DNA of 64,000 nucleotides from Siphonodentalium dalli (lineage: Eukaryota; Mollusca; Scaphopoda; Gadilida; Siphonodentaliidae). This document shows positions 35,148-45,307 of the stretch, piece by piece (position 1 is the stretch's first letter; every line of letters begins with the position of its first letter). The position numbers and the translations under genes are program-made. The stretch spans positions 1,674,001 through 1,738,000 of the forward strand of contig CP136062.1 in NCBI GenBank assembly GCA_032622095.1, read 5' to 3'. The notes beneath the pieces are model-generated. The model searched no databases, was not told the origin of the DNA, and saw nothing but the letters and a program-made list of their open reading frames with translations.

Positions 35148-35271
35148 CTGTTGATGCATGCACTGATGTTCTGTAGGCAAACATAACACCTTCTAGGATA
35201 TCTACCCACTGATCTTGCTTGTCTTCAAGGTGCTTTAGTAAGCATTTCTGCCTCTCTACCAATCCATTTGC
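35148..35271 (-). CDS. Transposase exon 5 (catalytic Glu)
   Basis: Acceptor TTTAATTACAG and donor TCAACAG|GTAAAT, 124 bp. It encodes ANGLVERQKCLLKHLEDKQD, giving the Glu of D,D35E, and QWVDILEGVMFAYRTSVHAS, the usual helix after the core. Confidence 0.9.
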
Positions 35272-36556
35272 CTGTAATTAAAAAGAAAACTTCAGCTTCA
35301 ATGGAGATATTTTTTTTATTAATCTCAGAAAAATCCTACGCATTCGGATGAAAATGTAAGGTGAATTTTTAGAAGACTAACAATTCCCTGCTGGTTTGAA
35401 AAAAAGATTCCACAGTAGTTGTATTGGGAAAGATTTCATGCTACTCTATTGTTCAGTGAGGCTAAACATTATAATTGGAATGTCAATTTTTGGTTTATGT
35501 CTGTCAAGCCCTATATGTGCGTTTCCAATATGGTTACATAGATGAGGGAATTATAACCTCAATTGCACAAGCTTTTGGTAATATGAACACAAGCTACTGG
35601 AGCCAAGTATGTGTGGAAAAACATGTATGTTTTAGAAACAGACTATGGGAAAGAAAATTAATATGCATAATAAATTTCTTTGAATTGTTCGCTATGAAAA
35701 TGAATACAAAGTAGAGGTATGAGCCAGATGAACACAATGAGTTGAGTTGAGTGAATTATCATATAGAACTAAATATGTCATGGAGAGAGAAAAAAATGTG
35801 AAATGTGTGGGGAAAAAAGAGAGAGATATGAACACAACAGCCAATAAAAGTGAGCGGGGGGGGGGGGAGATTATATTTAACAGCCATAATTAAAATATAC
35901 CTAGACGATATTGATAAAAAATACTGCGGAAGGAAATTTAAATAGCTCTACTACATATAAAATCATGTTTATTGAAAATAAAAATTTTAATTGAATATTA
36001 TCAGAGACTACATTTCTCAAGAAAACAGATGTCACAATTGATGTGGGGCTTCATGACTTTAAAATGGTTCAAGATGCTAAGGAAATCTAACCTGTAGATG
36101 ATAGGCACTGGTGATGCGATGATCCATACCAGTTAATTTATGGAGCTCAGCTTGAAGTTCATTGACAAACTCCCTTCCCTGGTCTGATATCATGATTTGT
36201 GGGCAGCCATGCTTGCATATAAGGCTGTAGAGAAACTTTGCGACACTGACGGCTGTTTTGTCTTTTAGTGGCATGGCCTCTGGCCATTTTGTGAAGTAGT
36301 CTATTGCAGTAACTGGAAAAAAGATAACATCTTTAATTTTTGTCATTTATTTACATTATGCACTTAATAAGAATGAAAATAATCAAAGTATATCTATTTA
36401 CGAATAAAAGTTTCTTAAAATAGTTTAATGAATTAATTAGATTAATTATTTGTTGCTGTCAGTTATAACCCAGATGTGAATTAAATTACTAAATCTTTTT
36501 TTAAATGTGGATGAAATCGATAAAATTTTAAATATGCAAAACAATAAAAAATTTAC
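35272..36556 (-). other. Transposase introns 3 and 4
   Basis: Intron 4 is 35272-36091 and intron 3 is 36313-36556, on either side of exon 4. Intron 4 has an 11-G run near 35857. No other features seen. Confidence 0.8.
36092..36312 (-). CDS. Transposase exon 4 (integrase core, second Asp)
   Basis: Acceptor TTTTTTCCAG and donor CTACAG|GTTAGA, phase 1 in, phase 0 out. It encodes TAIDYFTKWPEAMPLKDKTA and CPQIMISDQGREFVNELQAE, typical of the Gypsy-integrase core. It ends at SAYHLQ, where the family usually has YHPQ. Confidence 0.9.
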
Positions 36557-36761
36557 CAATATATTTGAAGCCATCTTTTTCAGGCAATGGTTCAAGAAGA
36601 TCGATTCCAATTTGGCTCCAGGGTTCTGATTTGATGTTTATGTTCTGTAGTGGTGCCTTTGTCTTTCTGAACGGTGCCTGCACACGCTGGCAAATATCAC
36701 ACTGCTGAACATACTTAGCAACATCATTGGCTAAGCCAGGCCAATAGAATCGATCTGAGAC
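36557..36761 (-). CDS. Transposase exon 3 (zinc finger cysteines, first catalytic Asp)
   Basis: Acceptor GCATTCACAG and donor ATATTG|GTAAAT. It encodes DRFYWPGLANDVAKYVQQCD then ICQRV, completing the HHCC finger, and IGIDLLEPLPEKDGFKYI with the first Asp of the core. 205 bp, phase 0 in, phase 1 out. Confidence 0.9.
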
Positions 36762-37594
36762 CTGTGAATGCAAAAGATGAAGTACATTTAGCTAATAATT
36801 TTTCAAATTCCAACGATCAAAATATTCAACCACAAAAGAGACAACATATACAACCAAATTATAGATCCTGTGATGAATTCTCATTACAATATTAATGTAA
36901 TATAAGAAGTCAAACATTCCTTTATTGAAATAGTTCGAGAGCAAATGAAGTATTCATTGTCAAACTGATGCCATAATATTGAGTTAGTTTAAGGACACCC
37001 AATCCTTTTGTGATGCAAAAAATGAGCATATGAGTACTATGTGTGTGTCACTGTATTAAAAGACTATCTGAAATTAGTCAGAAAAATGCTGCATTTTCTC
37101 CTCAGAGAAGTCTATATCTGTTTATCATGCATTTTTGTCTTCTTTAGATCTGACTTCTCAATGCCATTATTTTGACACTTTCTATTTTAATAAAAAAAAC
37201 ATTTGGTTCAGTTCTATGAAATTAAGCACTTAATTTATTTGACTGCTGGTGACAATGCATTGAAAGGCAATTTAAAGTTTGTTGTGTTTACTAGAGCTAA
37301 ATCACAAAGTAATTTTCCATACTAGGAAAAAAGGACTCATTTTTCTAAACATATGGCTTCAACAATTTTCTTAAACAAATGAGGCATTTAGCTATGGTTT
37401 AGGCTATTATGCTCTCTAATTTTGCATATCTTTGCTTTTATTGAGATAACTAACAAAAAGTTGCCTTTTGTACCTTCTGCTGTGATCTTGTTCAAAAGAC
37501 AATTGAGGTATGATACACGATTGTAGGCTTGATCAAATTATTCAGTATTAATTTTAGAGAAAAATAAATACAGAACAAATAATATTATTTGTAC
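36762..37594 (-). other. Transposase intron 2
   Basis: 833 bp, GTACAA...CACAG. It contains a duplicate of the exon 2 donor segment at about 37467-37486 that could act as a decoy donor. Otherwise AT-rich. Confidence 0.8.
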
Positions 37595-37728
37595 CTTCTG
37601 CTGTGATTTGTCACGTCCAAAATGACCACCAAGAACTTTAGACGTTGCCGTATCTCCTAGGCCTTCATGGCAAGCTTTGACAATTCTCTTTTGTTCGTCT
37701 TGATCTGTCACAACTCTTACATTTTTAC
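37595..37728 (-). CDS. Transposase exon 2 (zinc finger histidines)
   Basis: Acceptor TCTTCACAG and donor CAGAAG|GTACAA bound 134 bp, entering in phase 1 and leaving in phase 0. It encodes KNVRVVTDQDEQKRIVKACH and GGHFGRDKSQQK, the two His of an HHCC integrase finger. A 20 bp copy of its donor region (TTTGTACCTTCTGCTGTGAT on the plus strand) lies 120 bp further into intron 2 at about 37467. Confidence 0.85.
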
Positions 37729-37869
37729 CTGTGAAGATAAAAATATTCTTGAAAATAAAAGTATATTCTTGTCCCAAGATATCAAATAATATTCCAGTGC
37801 ATTTATGGTTTCACCTCGAACTAATCGTAACACAAAGTTTCTCAGTGGGAATAAGTACTATAACCCATC

Positions 37870-40560
37870 ACAAACAACATACTAAAAATAAAAAAGGTGA
37901 AATTGATGAATTTTGTGAAATAAATTTGTCAAAATATAGGAAAATACTCAATTTATGGCTTTTCAAGAAAGTTTATAAAAAACTTTATTTCACAAGACCT
38001 TCCATTTATATATTATTCATTGGTGCTTGGACATTTTGCGTTGTGGCTTGGTTCATATCAAATAAAACTCCCATCAGCTTATATCTATATTATTATGTAT
38101 ATGTGATGTTTATATTACCAAATAAAACTATTTTAATGATATTTGATGGACGAAAGTCTAATTAAACCACCCAGAACACAATGCGATTGACACAAAGCTG
38201 CGTTGTGGCTTGGTTCATATAAAATAAAACTCCCATCAGCTTATATCTATAGTATCATGTATATGTACTGTTTATATCTCCAAATAATACTATTTTAATG
38301 ATATTTGATGGACTAAAGTCTAATTAAACCGCCCAGAATACAGTGCAACCGACAATTTACATTGTGTCTTGGCTCATTCAGAAATCATCCATTCACAATT
38401 CTTAATTAGTAAGCGGTAAGCTGATTAGAGGTTCTTAATACTGTTATTGCAGCAATTGTAAGTGTGAATTGTTGTTGATGGCTGTCTCTCTCACACCTAT
38501 TGTAGTTCGGTGTTTTGACTGCTAGTTGCAATCAGTGTTCATGGTGCTCTATATTATAGAAACAACATGCTTTTGATAGAAAATGATTGTAAAAACAATA
38601 CTCGAGTGACAAGAATGTGAGATGATGGTGACTTTACTACCAAATCTCAAACAATAGGTTTTCATACCACCACAAAAATGTAAAGACATAATACCACCAC
38701 TTTGGACGAACAACAATTGCGAAAGTATGAATAATGTAATCAAATTTGAGAATAACTGGAAAGTGTTAAAGTTGCCCGATCTAACAGACAGAAGAATGAC
38801 ATAGCAAATGACCAAATGCACTAAGTTGAAGATGTAAGAAGTGCCCTCTATGGTGCAGGTAACTACCGACTGACTGACACAAGGAAATTATTTGTAAAAC
38901 ACGGGACACGGATTATTTGACGTATGAACAACGCAGTAGTCGATTGAGGAGACTTTTGACATTCGTCGTTGACACGGCATCGATGCAAACATCGACCGAT
39001 GGCCAACTGACAATCGCAAAAACTGCGGCCATTATAGCTAAGAAACCAGGCCAAAAAAAGAGGGTAAAATCCTCTAAAACGAACTCAATCAAATGCCAGA
39101 AAGTGGCTTAGCAGTTCAACAATTTAAATTTTTCTTAATTTCAATCATCAATTTTTCTCTCAAATTTCAATCATCAATTTGTTCTCAAATTTCAACAATT
39201 TCAATCAAATTCAAACTCTGCCTGCTTAATTTAATTAAATTTTCTCTATTCCAATCGTAAATTTTTCTCAATTTCAACAATTGTGGTAAAGTAAAGTAGC
39301 CAAAAGCTATACATATGTATAAACAAATACATAAAAATAAAAGTCGCAAAGCGCAGACACACACTCCCTTGAATGTGGGCAACTGTGCTGATTCCAACTG
39401 ATCGGACTCGAGTGGTAAAAAAGTGCAAAATAGCACAAACACTATAAACTATACATGTGTAAACAGATATAAGCTGATGGGAGCTTTATTTTATATGAAC
39501 CAAGCCACAGCGCAAAATGTCCAAACACCAAGCCGCAGCTTTGTGTCCTTCATGCTATGTTCTAGGCAATGTAATTAGACTGTCGTCCATTAAATATCAT
39601 TAAATTAGTTTTATTTGGTCATATAAACATCACATATACATAATAATATAGAATAAACTTCAATTTTGCTTCTTATTTGGTATGGCTTGTATGGCTTGGT
39701 GTTTAGTCACACCCCTAAATAAATCTCCACTAAAATTCTAAACTTTTTATTAAGCGAGAATAATCTACACAAACTGGAAATTCTGGAATAAAACAAACAT
39801 TTGCCTCCAATGACTAGAATATGGTGACAAGATCATTGCCTTTTTTGATTTTCTACCCCATTATCAATGTTCAAATTTAGAGTCAGTTTCTTGAAAAATA
39901 TGTGAAATCCAGTGACTGTTGATTGGCTTTACCAATGTAATCTTATTTTTTCCAACAATAAGTGTTTTAGGAAGAAAGTTCAAATGATTTTACGCATTAC
40001 ATTAAACACTAATTGTATTCATTGCTGTTTACTATTTGTGCCCAAAAAAAACCACATTTAAAAATGGACAAAAACACCCCAAAACAGTTCAAAATGACAT
40101 TTTTGGAAAAGAGTCAATACTAAGGATTCATAGGGCCATAAGTTGATTTTGGCACATATGTGTTTAGCACAGTGTATTTAACCTAGTACACTTAAGAGAT
40201 TATAAGATATACAGGGCATATGGATATCAATTTATTGAGTTGTATGATCTCAAATACAGTATTTCATCACACCAGTTCTGTGTCACAAGGCAAATTTGGC
40301 AGTCCATACAATAGATGCCTGAAGTAATCATTTTGTGTGCACAATATAGTGAGGAAACTAATACAACACCCAGATATCCCTTCATTATTCTCTAGTTATT
40401 AAAATACTAGACCATAAGAAAATGGATTTTAGCTCATTCTTGGAAATTGAGGCTCCGAAAGCTATAAGTTGAGTCTTTTACCAAATTTTAACAAATTTAT
40501 TTCACAAAATTCATCAATTTCACCTTTCTTGATACTTTTTGATTTTTGGTGTTTTGTTTA
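37870..40560. mobile_element. Inverted-repeat element in intron 1
   Basis: GGTGAAATTGATGAATTTTG with its flank (about 37890-37935) is repeated inverted at about 40490-40535 with one mismatch over some 42 bp; weaker pairing goes on outward. Inside, about 38028-38160 and 38205-38330 are tandem copies (CCCATCAGCTTATATCTATA, 'aaataaaactattttaatgatatttgatgga'), and 39460-39660 is an inverted copy. Possibly two nested elements. No transposase domain. Exact ends and target duplication not determined. Confidence 0.55.
39115..39265. repeat. TTTCAATCATCAA short tandem repeat
   Basis: Irregular copies of about 30 bp built on 'ctcaaatttcaatcatcaattt'. Short and degenerate. Confidence 0.5.
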
Positions 40561-40649
40561 TAATTGGTTAATAGACATAATCCTGCTAAGAAACATTGTG
40601 TTGCAATTAGTTTTGAGGTTTGGCACTTTTTTCTCATAAATGCACTGGA

Positions 40650-41110
40650 CTATATAAAGGGACAGCTGACTTAGGTTTTCACTGCACAAGCTTCAATTTG
40701 GGGTATAAACTTTTGAGAACTAATCAAAGAAAAGGTTTATGGGCCTTTGAATTCTGGGCATATAATACATGTAAGAATGTTGGGGCATATATGGACCATC
40801 CTGTGTCTGGACATGTCTCAGCTATAGCTGACTTAGGTTTTATCCCCATATGCTTCAAAATTTTAAGGGCCTATCATAGAAAATGTATATGGGCCTCATA
40901 ACTTTGGATTCAGGGCATATAACATGAATGTTGGGGCAAATGTGGACCTTTTTGAATCTGGATATGACTCAGTTATAACTGATTTTCTTCGCACAGGCTC
41001 CAATTTGAGGTTCAAACTTTTAAGGGCCCATCATAGAAAATGGGCCTATACCGTCATATTCTGGACATATAATATGGATGCTGGGGCATATCTGGACCCT
41101 CCTGCATTTG
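40650..41110 (+). repeat. Three ~155 bp tandem units
   Basis: Units start near 40660, 40820 and 40970, sharing GCTGACTTAGGTTTT or a variant, 'gcttcaattt', 'aacttttgagggcc..atcatagaaaatg.atatgggcc', 'ttctgggcatataa.atg' and 'gttggggcatat.tggacc'. The small frames across them (40620-40901, 40924-41130) are repeat-derived. Confidence 0.75.
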
Positions 41111-41353
41111 AACATTGTGATATTCTTTGATATGTTTCTAATCAATTAATACATATGTATTATGGGTTGATAAAATTAAACAAATTGATTGAAAAAAATA
41201 ATTCCTATGAAAAAGAAAGATTTCGACTATTTTTCGGCTCCAAATGATAGGTAAATGCCATCTAACAAAAACTTCTTTTGTCTTTTAGGTAGAGATATAC
41301 TATGATGTAGTAATTTTAACATAGTACTGTGATTTGTCTAAGTTACAACTTAC

Positions 41354-41534
41354 CTTTTTTGCTTTGGTAAAGCAAAACACCATCAGACACTGAGAATTTC
41401 TTGCACTTCACACGGAAGTCTTTTTTTTGGGATCTGCTGAGACCATCGGGATACTGGTCAAGAGTAACATATTAATTGAAAATATAATCGATATTCTCCA
41501 GGAACTTTTTGGTTGTTGATAGTTTGTCAGACAT
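41354..41534 (-). CDS. Transposase exon 1 (N-terminal YPDGLS motif)
   Basis: ATG at 41532-41534 opens MSDKLSTTKKFLENIDYIFN, then TAA (41472-41474), then YVTLDQYPDGLSRSQKKDFR and a basic stretch that matches the N-terminal motif region of Gypsy integrases and Ginger transposases. The donor is AAAAAG|GTAAGT, phase 1. A possible acceptor (CTTGACCAG, just before TATCCCGATGG) could place the TAA in an intron of a longer gene; otherwise it is a nonsense change. Confidence 0.7.
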
Positions 41535-41888
41535 GTTGAACACACTCACATAAGACTTAACTGAAGACAATTTAAGGATCATGTGGTTTTATACCTCTTT
41601 CACTAATTACATAATCCGCTCAGATTAGTATTTTAATAAGCATAACATATTAGCCTGATTGGTTTTATGGCTTTAAATTTTTTCGGCCAATAATCCAGCC
41701 AGGATTAAAATTGATGAGGATCCTAATTGCTGAAGATACATAAGTGAGTGACCATAAATTTCACAATTGACCTTAATCCTTGTTAATCTGGATAATAATT
41801 TACAAACTGTCTATGTGATTGCTAAATCAACAAGTCTAACAATAATAACTTCCATCCTGCCTGTTGCTTGCTTTGTAATAATAATGAT

Positions 41889-43071
41889 AATAAGATGATT
41901 GTCATGTCGGTGCGGGGGGGGGAGAGATATCCTGACCTGGACATCTTCCCCCACCCCAAACCCTGACTCAAAAAACTTGTTCTCAGAAGAAGTTAATTTC
42001 TCGATGTTTCATGACTATATAAAGCAAAACAAGCGATAAAACCATAAGATTATTTTTTTGTCATGTAGGTCTTACAGGTGTGAATGTGGAGGGTGTGTGG
42101 TTATATTGATATGACTGATTCTTACAGGTGTGAATGTGGAGGGTGTGTGGTTATATTGATATTCTCCAGTTAAAGTTGGTGATGTGCTCCCATTGGGCAC
42201 CTCAATTATGCATTTTATATTCACAAATTAGGGGATATAGAAATTATATATCCTGACCTGGACATCTCCCCCCCCACCCCAAACCCTGACTCAAAAAACT
42301 TGTTCTCAGAAGAAGTTAATTTCTCGCTGTTTCATGGCTATAGAAAGCAAAACAAGCGATACAACCATAAGATTATTTTTTTGTCATGTAGGTGCTGTGG
42401 GGGGGGGAAGATATCCTGACCTGGACATCTCCCCCACCCCCACCCCAAACCCTGACTCAAACAAGTTGTTCTGAGAAGAAGTTAATTTCTCCCTGTTTCA
42501 TGACTATATAAAGCAAAACGAGCGATAAAACCATAAAGATTATTTTTTTGTCATGTAGGTGCTGGGTGGGGGGGGAAGATATCCTGACCTGGACATTTCG
42601 CCCCCCCCCAACCCTGACTCAAAAAACTTTTTCTCAGAAGAAGTTAATTTCTCGCTGTTTCATGACTATATAAAGCAAATCAAGCAATAAATCCATACAA
42701 TGATTTATTTGTCATGTAGGTGCTGGGTGGGGGTGGGGGGCGATATCCTGACCTGGACATCTCCCCCCCACCCCAAACCCTGACTCAAAAAACTTTTTCT
42801 CAGAAGAAGTTAATTTCTCGCTGTTTCATGAATATATAAGGCAAAACCAGCAATAAATCCATACAATGATTTATTTGTCACGTAGGTGCTGGGTGGGGGG
42901 GTGGATATCCTTACCTGGACATCTTCCCCCCCACCACCCCAAACCCTGACTCAAACAACTTTCTCTTGGAGAAGCTAATTTCTCGCTGTTTCATTACTAT
43001 ATAAAGCAAAATAAGCGATAAAACCATAAGATGATTTTTTTGTCATGTAGGTGCGGGGTGGGGGGGGGGGG
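41889..43071 (-). repeat. Ginger right satellite array, ~7 inverted units
   Basis: The same ~168 bp unit as the left array in opposite orientation, with unit borders near 41905, 42061, 42390, 42556, 42716, 42886 and 43044. Units differ more from one another than on the left. One unit is interrupted at about 42068-42235 by other DNA that includes two copies of a ~42 bp word (TTACAGGTGTGAATGTGGAG). Confidence 0.9.
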
Positions 43072-43411
43072 TGGGATATCCAAGCCTGGACGTTTGAAAG
43101 AAAAGCAAAAATTTGCATTAAAAAAAAAATTCTGGTCATTGCATGAACAGACAATCAAATTCGTGAAAAAAATAATTTTGTCACTTTTTTTTTTTAAATA
43201 AAAAAAAAATAATAAATTTTTTTGTTTAATCTCCAAAAACTTTTTTCTGGCCATTTCAGAACCAAACGATATCACATGAGTGAAATTATTTTTTAGTCGT
43301 ACATGGGGGGGGGGGGAAGATATCCAGGGTGGGGGGGAAGATATCCTAGGACATCTTCCCCCCCCCGGGGGGGGGGGAGATATCCTGGGAGGGGGGAGAT
43401 GACGTGTTACA
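43072..43411 (-). repeat. Ginger right TIR, outer part
   Basis: Inverse of 27677-27890 with additions. Next to the end it has three or four GGATATC words joined to C-runs (43306-43396), where the left end has two, and a CCCCCCCGGGGGGGGG self-pairing block near 43369-43378. The outermost seven bases TGTAACA match exactly. Confidence 0.85.
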
Positions 43412-43415
43412 CCGG

Positions 43416-43549
43416 TATGGCTTATGACGTCACATAAATTCCTCGAAAATCAAATCGAGACCACGTGGCCGGGAGATGTTGATATTTATTGTATCAGCTT
43501 GGAATCTGAGTATTAAATTGATTCCTTATTAATAATTATGAATTACATT
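43416..43549 (+). repeat. Repeat B copy 1, middle part
   Basis: Matches 57227-57360 ('atggcttatgacgtcacataaattcctcg' onward). It lies between the Ginger and Gypsy insertions and ends in CATT (43546-43549), the left target duplication of the Gypsy element. Confidence 0.9.
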
Positions 43550-44610
43550 TGTGGTAGAGCACAGGGGTTGGTCTTAAGTGAACCATCAGTCGCTATATCA
43601 CAAACATTTATGGGCTCTGAGTCTTGATCAGGCAGGGTCTATAGAAACACTACGCCTACCTTTAAAAGTCTTCATTATGCATTTATTGAATATTCATTCT
43701 ATACCAAACGGAACACATCCAACAAGCATCACAACATGGATGACATCACAACACATCTATACAGCTTGACAGCAACACCACAACATCACATCGAGCATCA
43801 ATCATCAATCGAGAAAAAGGACCCTGGTGAACAAATACATAGGTTGTAGTTGCTGCAGAATAAATATCCAGTATGGATATTAATAAATATATGAAATGTG
43901 ATTGTGTCAATAAACCAACTTCCCTATTGTCGATATAAACAACTATTTTGACACAATCCTAACTGTGACGAACAGTTAGAAATAAAACCTACATGCTAGT
44001 ATAAAAGGGTGATTATGAACGCAGTGTGCGATTTCCAACTTCACTAAACTATTGGGCAATTATATATTGCAAATGTGATGTAGTTCTAAACATCCAAAAC
44101 GAAGACAATAGTATTAAAATACAGATATAATAATGGGTAAAAACGTAACAGAATATCACATACCATATCGTAGGAACATAGGTCAAGATGTCATAACGTA
44201 GTTTACATTAAACTATATAACTTCTACATTATTCAGGCATCGAACGCTAATTATCAACTGAAAAGCGCGGCGAATAAAGTTACCTGTGATTGGCTGAGAC
44301 ACCTTAGTATCAGACAGTTAGATCTCAGATTGGGCGCTAACATAGACAGAGTAGACTCAGTGGACAAGGAATTGGGCTAAGTTAAGAATATGAAGTAGCG
44401 AAATGCAGAACAGGTATGCGGCTGGGGACGGGAAGTGTAAAGAACGGAATAGCGCGAAATGGAATGAAATGGACCAAGTACGCGGAATGAAATGATAATG
44501 CAGCTATACAATGTATATTAGTGAGTTAGGTATAATAACTTAGCTAGTATACATGTGTAGCATCTAATAAAGGCATATAATGCTTTGGTATATAAAATAG
44601 CACTGTCACA
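43550..44610 (-). repeat. Gypsy 3' LTR
   Basis: 1061 bp. It lacks 51 bp present in the 5' LTR, at about 44238, where that LTR has 51 extra bases flanked by a short CAT repeat. That looks like a deletion by microhomology. Confidence 0.95.
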
Positions 44611-44621
44611 CTCTCCCCTCT
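44611..44621 (-). promoter_or_regulatory. Polypurine tract
   Basis: AGAGGGGAGAG on the minus strand abuts the 3' LTR start TGTGACAG. This is the expected plus-strand primer site. Confidence 0.85.
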
Positions 44622-45307
44622 GTTGACAAAATGACTCCCTAGTCATTTAAACAAATACTGAAAGGAAATGTCGCTAATAGACATGACTTTCAAACTCTGC
44701 AACTGATAATGGAAAATTATCATCTATAAGTTTCTCATACACAGAGATAACCTTGACACCGACCTATCTTCAAAACTGAAATCAAATATCAGCGTTATAT
44801 AACTGCAACTTAATCGACAGTTACTGAACTGACTCTTCACTATCTGGCGTAGACAGTAAACAATGTGAATATATCACACAATACCGCTGAAATGGAATCA
44901 CCACTGATTCACTGTGACTGGTCTATCTGAGAACTTCAGTCATGAATACACAACAATCAACACAAATATTTTAAAATCATAATCATATATAGAAAGGAAC
45001 ACTTTATCACCTCACAGAGTACATAACAAAAAAATAGAATTCCTTGAAAACTGGTACCTCATATGAGTCGTAGCTCTACACTGGATCGTCAGCTGGAATA
45101 AGTGGAAATATCTCTGATCGTACGAAGATGATAAGTGATACCTAACAATACATAATATCAATACATAATTTATAAAAGAATCAATTTTAAAAACAACTAA
45201 TACAACAGGACAATGCATATGTCCAAAGTATACACACATCATTGAAACTGACATATCAGTAATATGGAATCACTGAATATAAGTAAACTGAACTGAAAAT
45301 GAAAATC
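44622..45307 (-). other. Gypsy 3' untranslated stretch
   Basis: 686 bp between the pol stop and the polypurine tract. The only frame (45012-45254, 80 codons) has no envelope-like features, so no env gene is supported. Confidence 0.7.

Larger units (their letters stand above)
37729..41353 (-). other. Transposase intron 1, with nested repeats
   Basis: 3625 bp with GTAAGT...TCTTCACAG borders. Most of it is taken by an inverted-repeat element (37870-40560) and a short tandem array (40650-41110). Confidence 0.75.
32917..41534 (-). pseudogene. Ginger1-type transposase: integrase + Ulp1 protease, six exons
   Basis: Predicted splicing joins six exons into a 648-codon frame counting the final stop. 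In order: a YPDGLS-type N-terminal motif (exon 1), HHCC zinc finger (H..H in exon 2, CDIC in exon 3), integrase core with D in IGIDLLEP, D in MISDQG and E in NGLVE, spaced 35 residues (D,D35E), a GPY motif (WTGPYEI, exon 6), a Ser/Glu-rich linker, and a Ulp1-like C48 domain with His (GNHWVTF), Asp (EVYDSL), Gln (TTRQL) and Cys (SDCGLF). It should cut and join transposon ends in the nucleus; the Ulp1 part may strip SUMO-like modifiers, which is inferred. Two in-frame stops are seen: TAA at 41472-41474 and TAG at 33553-33555. All splice phases agree across exons. No RT, RNase H or gag adjoins, unlike a Gypsy relic. Confidence 0.85.
27677..43411 (-). mobile_element. Ginger1-type DNA transposon with satellite-bearing TIRs
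   Basis: The 15,735 bp element starts TGTAACAGGATATC and ends with the inverse of TGTAACACGTCATC. CCGG is duplicated at 27673-27676 and 43412-43415, and the second copy of the surrounding repeat (57223-57226) has a single CCGG with no insertion. Inside is one spliced gene for a Gypsy-integrase-like transposase with a GPY motif fused to a Ulp1 protease. TGT ends, CCGG target duplications, and integrase plus Ulp1 or OTU are the published hallmarks of Ginger1. Beyond the outer ~350 bp of each inverted end lies a satellite array of ~168 bp units, about 20 left and 7 right. Reading the ends as GTAACA with a 6 bp ACCGGT duplication also fits, but CCGG agrees with the family. Confidence 0.9.

Noticed and set aside
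33553..37777. Integrase-like fragments as a decayed Gypsy retrotransposon
   Set aside because: The fragments have consistent GT..AG borders and phases, no RT, RNase H or protease nearby, a fused Ulp1 domain, and lie inside DNA-transposon ends with CCGG duplications.
32917..41534. A domesticated host integrase gene (GIN1-like)
   Set aside because: The gene is enclosed by matching inverted ends, arrays and a target duplication with a known empty site, and it carries stops. That marks a transposon copy rather than a host gene.
44622..45307. An env gene in the Gypsy element
   Set aside because: Only an 80-codon frame without signal peptide plus membrane anchor layout; too short and featureless.
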